Below are positions 28,832 to 38,509 of a stretch of DNA of 64,000 nucleotides, piece by piece. This DNA is from Hormoscilla sp. GUM202 (GTDB lineage Bacteria; Cyanobacteriota; Cyanobacteriia; Cyanobacteriales; Desertifilaceae). The stretch lies in NCBI GenBank assembly GCA_005518205.2, contig RFFC02000001.1, positions 87,907 to 151,906 on the forward strand. The letters are read 5' to 3'. Each line of letters starts with the position of its first letter. Within the stretch, counting starts at the first letter, position 1. A program made the translations under genes and the position numbers. Under the pieces are notes generated by a model that saw nothing but the letters and a program-made list of their open reading frames with translations, made no database searches and was not told the origin of the DNA.

Positions 28832-29215
28832 CTAATCTCCCAGTTCTATTTTCAGAAGCACTCTTTTCGAGTCCCTCACGTCCCCTGGTACCCGGAACAA
28901 GTTGAGGCTGTCCCCTGAATCCCTGAGATCGTCAACCACCACTTCCGTGCGTTCGTCTATTCTCAATTGATTCTCTTCGCGGCTTCTTGAGAGATCCGTC
29001 GAGGCATCGACAGGTGGGGACGCTCTTTCAAATGACCTCTGGTAATCTGAAGAGGTCGTGCGACTCTCGATGGTACGCAGAGATTCACCGGAGAGGGTTA
29101 CATCTGCTTCCCTTGATGGCCTGCCTGACTGGGCCTGTGCCACTGGTACCGACCAGACTGCTACAGATGCTATCGCTAAGACTGCTTGTCGTGAAGTGCG
29201 AATTATTTTTTTCAT
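28832..29215 (-). CDS. Secreted hypothetical protein
   Basis: The 127-residue product starts with a clear signal peptide (MKKIIRTSRQAVLAIASVAV, cleavage likely after AQA near residue 29). A low-complexity region rich in Arg, Ser and Asp follows (SREADVTLSGESLRTIES; LSRSREENQLRIDERTEVVV). A C-terminal VLLKIELGD strand closes it. No family is recognised. A periplasmic or cell-surface location is inferred from the signal peptide. Confidence 0.6.
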   Translation of the reverse strand: MKKIIRTSRQAVLAIASVAVWSVPVAQAQSGRPSREADVTLSGESLRTIESRTTSSDYQRSFERASPPVDASTDLSRSREENQLRIDERTEVVVDDLRDSGDSLNLFRVPGDVRDSKRVLLKIELGD

Positions 29216-29559
29216 GGTTATTATATCTACTATGTTTTTTGCCTCTCCAGATCTTTGGTCTTTCGGTGTAATTACGCAACTCGTCCCGTTCTACCGTACC
29301 GGTACCGTCTGATGGGCTATCTCTGGTGCCCTATAAGCGTGCCCGTAAGTCCTGCTTTCTTTACTCTAACTAGATTCTTTCAGGCTGTCAAGCCATTCGA
29401 TCGCCCGCTCTCCCCACCGCCGGCGCCCCTGTCAGTTGTCAGTAGCGCAGTGTAGCGTGTAGCCTGTAGGGCGGGCGACAAGAGCTGCCCGTCAGTTTTT
29501 CGTTGTCAATTCTCCTCGTTCCCTGGCTCCCGCCTGAGAACGCAATTCTCCATTTTCAC
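29216..29559. other. Intergenic region, no gene seen
   Basis: Short GC-rich fragments only, including a piece of the GTAGGGCGGG repeat (about 29465) and a CTCGTTCCCTGGCTCCCGCC repeat (about 29516). No convincing gene or RNA. Confidence 0.5.
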
Positions 29560-30804
29560 TTAGACAAATCTGTGAATAAATTCATAAGTCCAATCTACTC
29601 TTCCTTTGCGTAACATAGCTGGATCGAGTCTTTCTGTGGTATTACAAGTCATCAACACGACTAATTTTTGTTGCAACTGCACCCCCGATTCTTCTATCAC
29701 GCTATTGTACAATGTTCCATCCAGTAAACTCAGGATATGCTCGGTTTTATTATTTCCTCGAGCTACTGCCATTGAGCGGTCTTGGGCCAAGTTATCTGCT
29801 TCATTGATGATGAGACAAATCCGTTCCAGGTAACTGGGGGGGATAAAGTTTTCCACCGCATCATGATCGAGGATAAAAATTACATATCCTAGGGGCATTA
29901 ATATTTCTTTTGCCACTGCTTGGGTCCAGGCAGTTTTCCCCGTGCCTGGTTCTCCTTGTACGAGAACTGCTAGCTGGTTTTGGTCGATGATTGCCTGCTG
30001 AACTTTGTCTGTGAAGCTTTGAATATCTGCAGGAAATGTTCTAATTGGAAACTGAGAATGGACCTGTCCAATCCGATTTTGATACCCACTGAGCATCACT
30101 GCTAGATTGTAAGTGGCTTTATTCACCAGTGGGGCAATGTCTTGGGCGATCAGGGTGTAGCGTCGCCTGCTTCGGCCCAGGTTGTCTATTTGCAGCCAAA
30201 CTTGAAACTTTGACCAGTAAGCGGAAACGCTGCCCAGGGTTTCCACCCTTTCCCAACTGGTAAATTTCTCTACAGGATAATAAAAATGTCGGTCTAGGTA
30301 ATACTGTGTTATTAATTCTGGCTTGGACAATAATTCCAGAATCTTGAACACGGTAATCTCCTGGAGCCGGTTCAGGACATAATCGATGGGAATGCGATCG
30401 CGGCTGACGGACTGAACTATTGGTGCTTCTGTACTGATAACGTCTTTATATCGATAATCTGGGGCTAGGGGCTGGGGAGTTATGTAATCCCAAAATTCAT
30501 CCAATTCATATCGGGTGTTTTCTGAGAAGAGATTAAATATATTTGCCCACCAGCTATATTGAGTCCGACCTAAGGCATCTGCTAAATCGCTGACAAACCC
30601 CAGACTTTTCTGGGTCAATTCCCAGGGATCGTTAGACACCAGATGCCGGAAATATTCCCAATCAAATTCTCGATTTAACGGTCGCCAACCTGCTGTTAGT
30701 AACCCTCGGCTTTGATGGTTGTTATATCCTGATTCTGGGTAGCCAAAGTCTCTTGAGTCCATTGCTTCAATTTCTCGTATGATGTTCTCTAATTCTGGAT
30801 CCAT
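29560..30804 (-). CDS. AAA+ ATPase
   Basis: The 414-residue protein has a long N-terminal region of unknown fold (about 1-270). A single AAA+ module follows, with Walker A GEPGTGKTAW at about 282. Walker B is unusual: ICLIINEADNLA has Asn where the catalytic Asp is normal. Sensor/arginine-finger sequence VVLMTCNTTERLDPAMLRKG comes next. Such ATPases remodel proteins or nucleoprotein complexes. It is the last gene of the minus-strand RNA-processing cluster, 270 bp downstream of kptA. Hydrolysis may be weakened if the Asn is the true Walker B residue. Confidence 0.8.
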   Translation of the reverse strand: MDPELENIIREIEAMDSRDFGYPESGYNNHQSRGLLTAGWRPLNREFDWEYFRHLVSNDPWELTQKSLGFVSDLADALGRTQYSWWANIFNLFSENTRYELDEFWDYITPQPLAPDYRYKDVISTEAPIVQSVSRDRIPIDYVLNRLQEITVFKILELLSKPELITQYYLDRHFYYPVEKFTSWERVETLGSVSAYWSKFQVWLQIDNLGRSRRRYTLIAQDIAPLVNKATYNLAVMLSGYQNRIGQVHSQFPIRTFPADIQSFTDKVQQAIIDQNQLAVLVQGEPGTGKTAWTQAVAKEILMPLGYVIFILDHDAVENFIPPSYLERICLIINEADNLAQDRSMAVARGNNKTEHILSLLDGTLYNSVIEESGVQLQQKLVVLMTCNTTERLDPAMLRKGRVDWTYEFIHRFV

Positions 30805-31074
30805 TGTCAGTTGTCAGTTGTCAGTTGTCAGTTGTCAGCACCATCTCAATTAACTGGTAATTACATCTAAAAGCAAAAATCCTTATAAGTTGCTCTGGAC
30901 ATGCTCCCTCTCAACTGGTGGTAAAGGGGAGATTTGCTGCTGCCCCTGTCTATTATACCTCTTTTAGTTGTAAATGGCAAACTATTCAATTTTTACAGGG
31001 ACAATAGCCGATCGCCCGTAGCTGGCTGTTTTGGCGCTCCCGAACTAACCGGTTGAGGGGCGAAGGGGGTCTCT
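30805..31074. repeat. Intergenic region with a heptamer tandem repeat
   Basis: The unit TGTCAGT is repeated about four times at 30807-30837, next to the ATPase start codon. The rest of the region holds no gene. The same heptamer motif appears singly at 61165-61180. Confidence 0.6.
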
Positions 31075-31722
31075 TTACACCTCCACTAGATACTCCGGGG
31101 GAACGCGATCGACTAACCAAACTCGGTTTTCGGTACAGTAGAAATTATAACCTGCGGCGTGCATGGCGGCGGCATCTACGGCAAAAATTACCGGACGCCC
31201 CCGACGCTTGCCTACATTTCGTGCTGTGGCAATATCTGTCGATAAATGCACGTGGTGTCGCGACATTTTAAGTACATGGACAAAATTAATTTCACACACT
31301 CTCTCGCGCTAGTCTCCATATCCGGAGCATGTCGCCCATGGCTATGTGCAATTATTTTTGTCTAACTACTTACAAATTCCCATCTGCATAATTGACTCAA
31401 TGGCATGGTGGGAAGTGCCGTGGTAAAGTACATCTGGGGGAATTGTGGGTGACAACTGCAAGTCTACTTCTACAGTATGCCCTTGGTTGGCACGAATGCG
31501 CGTGCCTGTGGGGTCGAAGGAGAAGCGTTTTTTATCGTTTTGTTCGACCACTTCTTTCAATTCCTTCTCGGAAATGTGAAATTTATGTTTTTTACAAGCT
31601 ACCAGGAGTTCTGCGACCGAAACCCAGCCTCCCGGTTGCAGTTCTAGACCTATTCTGTCGGGACTATGTCGTAGATGTTTACTCAGGTATTTGCTGATTT
31701 TTACTAATCGATTATTTTTCAT
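31075..31722 (-). pseudogene. kptA: RNA 2'-phosphotransferase KptA/Tpt1, split by a MITE
   Basis: KptA transfers an internal RNA 2'-phosphate to NAD+. The first part (31722-31373) has LSKHLRHSPDRIGLELQPGG, TGTRIRANQGHTVEVDL and VLYHGTSHHAIESI. The second part (31268-31075) has SRHHVHLSTDIATARNVG, GYNFYCTENRVWLVDRVPPE and the C-terminus. These contain the conserved Arg-His-Arg-His residues. A 100-bp MITE plus its TA duplication separates the parts. Removing 102 bp joins MQMGICK to MSRHHVHL in frame. As it stands, an in-frame TAG in the MITE truncates the protein before its last catalytic motif. Confidence 0.92.
31271..31370. mobile_element. 100-bp IS630-related MITE, copy 2, inside kptA
   Basis: This is the inverse of the element at 6572-6671, with TA at 31269-31270 and 31371-31372. 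The two copies differ at only a few positions. The termini match IS630 at 41.8 kb. Confidence 0.92.
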
Positions 31723-32071
31723 TATATTCTCTACATTCGCCCTTGCAGTTCCCTGTTGACGGTACTGAAGGTTTTGATTTGCGATCGCCCGTACCTCTTT
31801 GGGGCCACAGCAGCTCCATTTACTATATTATCATATAGGCGGGGTTTTCGTAAGAGGGGATTTCTCTGGGCTAAAGCATCGGATCATCGGAGTCTTCTCG
31901 TGTTGTCCGTGAATTGGTAGATTTGATTGTCACAAATATATTCATTGTCAATTGCAATTTGTCAATTGTCAATTGTTAATCGATCGCTCAGACATGGCTA
32001 TCTTTGACTATTTTAATTAACTGGAAACCGTGCTCCGATCCTACAGCATAATTTTGAATCTGCTATATTAG
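31723..32071. other. Intergenic region upstream of kptA
   Basis: No gene is seen. Short direct repeats of the type CAATTGTCAATTGTTAAT lie at about 31945-31980. The region ends at the target of ISL3 copy 2. Confidence 0.45.
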
Positions 32072-33485
32072 GGCTCTTCGGTACCTGAGTTGCTAAACTA
32101 TCAAATAAATACTCGTCAAATTAAACTAAAATTGTTATACTTGAAGAGTAAACATATTGCTGTACTTGACTTCTGGCATTTTTAATGCTTTACTGAAATT
32201 GAGGACAAAGTGAAAACTGAGGTAAAATTATCATGGCTTCAAAAGGACAACTCAAACTACTAACAGATTTTCTGAACATCCCAGATGTTAAAGTTACTCA
32301 TTTCGTACAAGATACATCTCTAGGAAAAATCCTCTCCGTAGCGAGTTTAACTTCAGAAGTAGCCTGCCCTCATTGCGGTCAAATGAGTCAGAAAATTCAC
32401 TCCTATTATTCACATCTAATTAAAGACTTGCCTATGAATGGTCAAAATGTTTATTTACAGGTAAATAAACGAAAAATGAAATGTGAAAATTGTTTAAAAA
32501 TTTTTAGTGAGCCTTTGGATTTTTGTGAACCAAAACGCAACTATACTAAAAGACTTGCCGACGATATATTGAATCAGGTAAAACATAGTAATATTAAAAG
32601 TGTTGCCGAAAGAACCGGGGTAAGTGAGTCAGAAATTGAAACTATGTTAAAAGATTTAAAAAAAAGTTTGGTAGGTCAAAAACCTCAAGACTTAAAACGA
32701 TTGGGGATTGATGAAATTAGCCTGATAAAAGGACAAGGTAATTATTGTGCGGTATTAGTAGATTTGGACAATAGTCAACTTCTAGCTTTAGTCCCCGATC
32801 GAACCCAAGAAGCCATTGAAAAAGTGTTGCTATCTTGGGGAATAGACGTGTTATCAGGCATAGAAGAGGTTAGCATTGATTTATGGCGTCCCTATAAAAC
32901 TTTGGTAGAAAAATTAATGCCTCACGCCGAGGTAGTAGCTGATAGATTTCATGTAATGAACCAGGTTCAAGAAGAATTAGACAATGGTCGTAAGCAAACA
33001 AAAAAAGAAGTTAATAACATGGATGATAAGAAGAAAAAAACTGCAAAACTCAAGGTGCTTCATCACAGTAAATATGTCCTTCTTGCTAATTCCGATGATT
33101 TAAATGAAGCTCAAAAAAGCCAATTAGAAGAAGTCAATAAAGAATTCCCGAAGCTGCAAAAGATGCATGAATTAAAAGAAAATTTTAGGAAAGTATTTGA
33201 AGAGAGCATAAATTGGTTTGATGGCTTATTGAATTTAGCAGAATGGTTGAAACAATCAGCAGAATTATTTCCCAAAAGTCAAGGAACAATCCGTCGCTGG
33301 TTAGTGGAGATAACAGCAGATTTTGAGCAAAAAACAACTAATGGCATTGTTGAAGGTATTAACCAAAAAATTAAGTTAGTTAAACGGTGCGGATTTTGTT
33401 TTCGTAACATAGAAAATTTTGAGCTAAGATGTTTATTAGCTTTTCAAAATTAGCAATAGTTTAGCAACCCAAGTACCGAAGAGCC
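32072..33485 (+). mobile_element. ISL3-family insertion sequence, copy 2
   Basis: The 1414-bp element appears identical to copy 1 (18760-20173), with the same orientation and termini. It is flanked by its own 8-bp duplication TATATTAG (32064-32071, 33486-33493), so it inserted independently. Confidence 0.95.
32233..33453 (+). CDS. ISL3-family transposase, copy 2
   Basis: This 406-residue protein is the same as that of copy 1: zinc-finger CxxC pairs, DDE segments LGIDEISL and VVADRFHVMNQV, and the C-terminal GINQKIKLVKRCGFCFRN. The frame is intact, so the family is probably still active in this genome. Confidence 0.95.
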   Translation: MASKGQLKLLTDFLNIPDVKVTHFVQDTSLGKILSVASLTSEVACPHCGQMSQKIHSYYSHLIKDLPMNGQNVYLQVNKRKMKCENCLKIFSEPLDFCEPKRNYTKRLADDILNQVKHSNIKSVAERTGVSESEIETMLKDLKKSLVGQKPQDLKRLGIDEISLIKGQGNYCAVLVDLDNSQLLALVPDRTQEAIEKVLLSWGIDVLSGIEEVSIDLWRPYKTLVEKLMPHAEVVADRFHVMNQVQEELDNGRKQTKKEVNNMDDKKKKTAKLKVLHHSKYVLLANSDDLNEAQKSQLEEVNKEFPKLQKMHELKENFRKVFEESINWFDGLLNLAEWLKQSAELFPKSQGTIRRWLVEITADFEQKTTNGIVEGINQKIKLVKRCGFCFRNIENFELRCLLAFQN

Positions 33486-33538
33486 TATATTAGTAAATAG
33501 GAGCGTCAAATTATGATAGTAATTATTCTCGATAAAAT

Positions 33539-33651
33539 AAGCACTAAAGTGCTTACTACGAACCCGGAAGCACTAAAGTGCTTACTACGAACCCGGAAGC
33601 ACTAAAGTGCTTACTACGAACCCGGAAGCACTAAAGTGCTTACTACGAACG
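33539..33651. repeat. Four tandem 29-bp repeats with an internal palindrome
   Basis: AGCACTAAAGTGCTTACTAC followed by GAACCCGGA is repeated four times with no spacers. GCACTAAAGTGC is palindromic. The array overlaps the last codons of the exonuclease gene. Absence of unique spacers rules out CRISPR. Confidence 0.85.
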
Positions 33652-35127
33652 GGCCGATCGCCCATTATTTCCTGCTCTTGCTTGACAGAGTAACCTTGAC
33701 AATATCCGACCGATATTCCAGGCATCATCGCCCCCCCGGTGGTGAGTCCCTTCCAGAGGCAGATTGAGGATTTCTAAGGCCCGGGCCATGCCTACTTCTC
33801 GATCCATGGCATTAATAATCGCAAACAGGTTTTTGACATTGATATGCTTCGGACCAAAAGGATATTTGATCGATCGGGCAAGGCATTGTCTCTCGAATTG
33901 TCTTTTATCGTACTCTCCATAGCTGGCCCAAACTCGCTGATGGGTGTTATAATTCTTGCGCAGCAGTAAGCAAGCTTCGGCAAAGGAAATTCCTTTATCT
34001 ACTTGTGACTGGGTTAAGGTGGTCAGTTGGGTACAGAATTCACTTACTTGAGAACGTTCTGGCTTGACTAAGATACTATCTTTTTCTATTGCTTGACCGG
34101 AAATGATATCAACTACGCAAATTCCGATCTCGATGATTTCATTTTCTTGACCTGCTGGCGGTTTACCTTGCCAGCAAGTGGCTTCTACGTCTACTACGAT
34201 GATTCGATCTGTGCGGAATGTTCGAGCGTAAGCAAAGATAGCGTGGTTTCAATGACCCGCTAAACTCGTGACAGCTCAAACTGGTGAGATTAGCCAGGGA
34301 ACTGTGGAATTATTGTGGGTCCTAACCCCATCCTCCAGATACGGGAGGTACACCGGTCCCAACTGCCTCGGAGTGTTATCGCCGGGGGTGGAAAGCAGGG
34401 ACTTAAATGAAGGCTATCTGGCAGCCTAAGCCGGAAACGCCACTAGGAAAGGTGCTCATGGTTAACGATAAGTGAAGTTGTACAAGCCTCGTGATCATCA
34501 ACCAGCGGAATAAGGCTTTTACGCTGGGCCAAAAGGCAATGGTAGGTGTAGATATCCTTGGTCTGTGGATATCTCGTATTACTACAATCCTCCCGGGGTA
34601 TTGCAACGACCTAAAAGCATCGTATTGATTCCACGGAACGTTATAACCTCAGTGATGCTATCTGCCTCCGGTAGATAAGTTAGATAATAAGCGCAAGCCC
34701 ACTGGGGAGGGATGTCCTAAAAAGCCAACGCTTGGGGTAATGCCTAGGATATGCCGACATAGGACGGTGATAGTAGAATGCGATTGGAACTGTAGTCTGA
34801 TGAACTAAAAGCCCGCCGATAGCTGGTTACTGGTAAAACTACTTCTAAAAGAGCGAGCAGAGAGAAATCTCTCGGTTGGTAGGCAATCCACTCGCCACCA
34901 CGGAATCACACAAGGCTGACGGTAGAGGATTAGTCTCCTGTTGTACGCCACAGGATAAAGATGAAGAACAAGTCGCAAGGGGACAAGGGGGTAACCCCGA
35001 CAAATCCCTACCCATGACAACGGGTCTATTACCCAGGAGCCGTGTGCGGTGAAAGTCGCAAGCACGGTTTTGAAAGGGAGGGTTGGGAAGCGATTCCCAG
35101 CTCGACCCCGACCAGTTTATCTCCCAT
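33643..35127 (-). pseudogene. DEDDh 3'-5' exonuclease (ERI-1/KapD type), cut by an antisense group II intron
   Basis: Exon 1 is only MGDKL (35127-35114). The rest (34210-33643) starts DRIIVVDVEATCW, the DxE exonuclease motif. It continues with IIEIGICVVD, SYGEYDKRQFERQCL (second Asp), HINVKNLFAII and THHRGGDDAWNIGRIL (HxxxxD motif). Joining 34210 to 35114 restores the frame exactly. Because the intron is encoded on the plus strand, it cannot be spliced out, and the gene is inactive unless the long part is started elsewhere. Family members trim 3' ends of structured RNA, which fits the neighbouring TROVE and KptA genes. Confidence 0.85.
34211..35113 (+). mobile_element. ORF-less group II intron inserted antisense in an exonuclease gene
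   Basis: It begins GTGCGGAATGTTCGAGCG and ends with domain V (GAGCCGTGTGCGGTGAAAGT, 35038-35057) and CTCGACCCCGACC. It is 903 bp long with no reverse transcriptase. It is related to the introns at 23.8-26.4 kb throughout, but clearly diverged, so it is an older insertion of the same lineage. Confidence 0.88.
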
Positions 35128-35166
35128 TTTTACACAAAGGGGCGGGCCCCAGCCCACCCACAAAGA

Positions 35167-35484
35167 TTAATTATCTTTTGCGATCGCCTCTGGTTTCAGC
35201 AAGTTTGCCAATTTTTCTTTCGACCAAGTTTGCGTGGGATAGGAGATCGCGAATATCGATTCCAGCCGAATCAACCACGTGATACATTTATATTCATCAT
35301 CGTCTTCGTTATATTCATCGGGAGGTACTAACAGGATAATTTCCACAAACTCCTCGTCCAAATTTATCGGGATCCCACAGAAACTGTCCTCGGCTTCAAT
35401 CTGAATTTTGCTCCCGCGATCGAGGGCTTCTTTTAACCGCTGGGACAGAAGATTAGACTTGTTCACCTGGGATTTTTTTGCCAA
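35167..35484 (-). CDS. Small acidic protein, possibly an Sm-like barrel
   Basis: The 105-residue product begins with a Lys-rich segment and a helix (LLSQRLKEALDRGSKIQI). Beta-strand-like stretches follow: SFCGIPINLDEEFVEIILL, then an acidic loop NEDDDE, then CITWLIRLESIFAISY. Helix, NLDEEFVEI strand and a hydrophobic end recall LSm-type barrels, but this is only a visual impression. It is the last intact gene of the minus-strand unit containing the HNH and TROVE genes. Confidence 0.55.
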   Translation of the reverse strand: MAKKSQVNKSNLLSQRLKEALDRGSKIQIEAEDSFCGIPINLDEEFVEIILLVPPDEYNEDDDEYKCITWLIRLESIFAISYPTQTWSKEKLANLLKPEAIAKDN

Positions 35485-35559
35485 AATTTTTCTCCCTAAA
35501 TTGCAAATAATGCTCGATCGAACTGGTTCGGTATTTCTCGCAGAAGGGGCGCCACCGAT

Positions 35560-35841
35560 TTAACTTCTTTGGCGACGCACCTGGATGCGCCGGTCTGCCT
35601 TCTGCTTCCTCACCCATGACAAGAATTTTTCCATCTGAGGCTCGTTTTTCAGTTTTTCTATGGTATTTAATTCCTCCGCCAAGCGCTTGTTGTCAAACGT
35701 AGCATGGATCTGTCCGTGACAAGCAGCACAGATCTCGACGGTTGGACCGGGAGACTGCTTTTTCCGTTTTGTCCTCTGTCGGGGTACTAGATGATGAACC
35801 GTCAGACGACCTACTTCCCTTTCACATAGTTTACACTGCAT
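35560..35841 (-). CDS. HNH nuclease domain protein
   Basis: The 93-residue protein has a zinc-binding CKLCERE near the N-terminus, the HNH core RLTVHHLVPRQ and EICAACHGQIHATFDNKRLA. It ends in a basic helical tail. All metal-binding Cys and His residues are present. It lies 48 bp after the unknown 275-aa gene on the same strand, inside the TROVE cluster. Substrate could be DNA or RNA. Confidence 0.88.
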   Translation of the reverse strand: MQCKLCEREVGRLTVHHLVPRQRTKRKKQSPGPTVEICAACHGQIHATFDNKRLAEELNTIEKLKNEPQMEKFLSWVRKQKADRRIQVRRQRS

Positions 35842-35888
35842 GATGTTCTTCCTGCAACTACCGATCGCCGATCCCCATTATAATCGAG

Positions 35889-36716
35889 TTAAGAACTCCC
35901 GATCGCCCCTACGCAAAGCTGGGCAACTAACTCCGTGGCCGTGGCCGCACTCTGCAACTGACCGAAATTGATTGTCTCCGGTTGAATGCCTGTCTCTTGC
36001 AGGACTTTTTCTACCCCCCGATCGCTCAACCGCATGCCTGCCGTGAGAAAATCCGTACAGGGTTGTTGGTGTCGCACCGTGGGAGTTTCGCTGCGCTTGG
36101 CCCAGAAATGACTGATGACATGGAATACATGCCCGGTTCCCCAATCAAAACGCACTGCCACTACAGGTGCTTTATATTTTACCAACAAATCGTGGCTGGC
36201 TGCTTCCACACGCACTTTCTCTGGGTCGATCACCTCTATGGGATAGCTTCCCCACAACCACCACTGGGGATCGGCACCCAATACGGCAATTTCCGACCAC
36301 AAACTATCTAGGTATGGTTCTACTGATATGACTGATTCGTCGGTAGACTCTTTTGTCCAGCGGACTGTATTCGGGAATGCTGGCTCTATGATATAATGCA
36401 GGGCCCAATCTGAGGTGACTAGCCATTTGCCCTTCCTTACCCGATCGCCTATTTCGGCAATGAGAGTTTGGTCGTAATCACTAGAACAATTGACAAAAAC
36501 AATCTTCGGGTCGGTTTTCTTAGCATTAGGATTTACGAGGGCGGGAATTTGCAAACATTTCAATACCTCCTCCACTTGGTCGAAAGTCCCGGCATAGGCA
36601 GCTACCTCATCTTTACGAATGCGATCGAGAATTGTCAAGTAGTCGGGATGCTGTTCGGCAAACCTTTGTCGCACCGCTGCTGCGGCCACTTTGTAAGCAA
36701 TTTCCATTGTACTCAT
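35889..36716 (-). CDS. Unknown protein linked to the TROVE cluster
   Basis: I chose the ATG at 36716 (MSTMEIAYKVAAAAVRQRFA) because GGAGAGG stands 7 bp upstream. A longer reading to 36788 runs into a repetitive palindrome. The 275-residue protein contains an alpha/beta-looking region: PKIVFVNCSSDYDQTLIAEI, GKWLVTSDWALHYIIEPAFP, VVAVRFDWGTGHVFHVISHF. The order of strands and the Cys after strand one resemble class I glutamine-amidotransferase-like folds, but no catalytic triad can be confirmed. Confidence 0.6.
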   Translation of the reverse strand: MSTMEIAYKVAAAAVRQRFAEQHPDYLTILDRIRKDEVAAYAGTFDQVEEVLKCLQIPALVNPNAKKTDPKIVFVNCSSDYDQTLIAEIGDRVRKGKWLVTSDWALHYIIEPAFPNTVRWTKESTDESVISVEPYLDSLWSEIAVLGADPQWWLWGSYPIEVIDPEKVRVEAASHDLLVKYKAPVVAVRFDWGTGHVFHVISHFWAKRSETPTVRHQQPCTDFLTAGMRLSDRGVEKVLQETGIQPETINFGQLQSAATATELVAQLCVGAIGSS

Positions 36717-36767
36717 TTCATCCTCTCCTACAAAAGTAAAGTAGGTCGTACAATTCCAAGCTTCGTT

Positions 36768-36826
36768 GTTAGCCCGCCGGGGGTTCAAACCCCCGGCTAA
36801 TAGCTAAAGTCGGTTAAAACCGACTG
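36768..36826. repeat. Palindromic intergenic repeat
   Basis: TTCAAACCCCCGGCTAATAG and AGTCGGTTAAAACCGACT belong to the family also found at 9372-9430, 40950-41045 and 60155-60252. Confidence 0.8.
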
Positions 36827-36938
36827 AAAGCCTTATAAATAAATTGTTTAGTCCACAAAGCGTGGAAGAGTCTATCTTATACGATCGGGACGGGAAAGTT
36901 ATTCACTAGAGACGCAACACTGGGCGTCTCTAGTATAG

Positions 36939-38396
<1,458 letters not shown>

Positions 38397-38413
38397 TCAT
38401 GAAGCGAAAGGAG

Positions 38414-38497
38414 GCAGTTGTCGCACGGGACGGGTAATAGATACCGCGCAAGTTAAGGGTATTTACGCTCCTCTAGTTGGGGCGCGGCGACAACTGC
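38414..38497 (-). ncRNA. Y-RNA-like hairpin before TROVE paralogue B
   Basis: On the minus strand, GCAGUUGUCGC pairs perfectly with GCGACAACUGC 62 nt later. Inside, CCGCGC pairs with GCGCGG. The loop is 30 nt or less. The same outer and inner stems, and the 3' internal strand from AACUUGCGCGGUAUC to the end, occur upstream of paralogue A, where the terminal loop is different and longer. Conserved stem with variable loop beside a Ro60-like gene is the Y RNA pattern. An alternative is an autoregulatory leader bound by the protein. It lies between the vWA gene stop (38510) and the TROVE start codon. Confidence 0.6.
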
Positions 38498-38509
38498 TGA
38501 ATTTGGACG

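Noticed and set aside
18760..33485. Composite transposon bounded by two ISL3 copies
   Set aside because: Each copy has its own distinct 8-bp duplication, showing independent insertions and not movement as one unit.
33539..33651. Four regular repeats, possible CRISPR array
   Set aside because: The 29-bp units adjoin directly with no unique spacers, contain a palindrome of a type common in cyanobacterial intergenic DNA, and have no cas genes nearby.
36717..36788. N-terminal extension of the 275-aa gene (MNPRRANNEAWN...)
   Set aside because: It is translated from a palindromic repeat found elsewhere in the window; the ATG at 36716 has a good ribosome-binding site.
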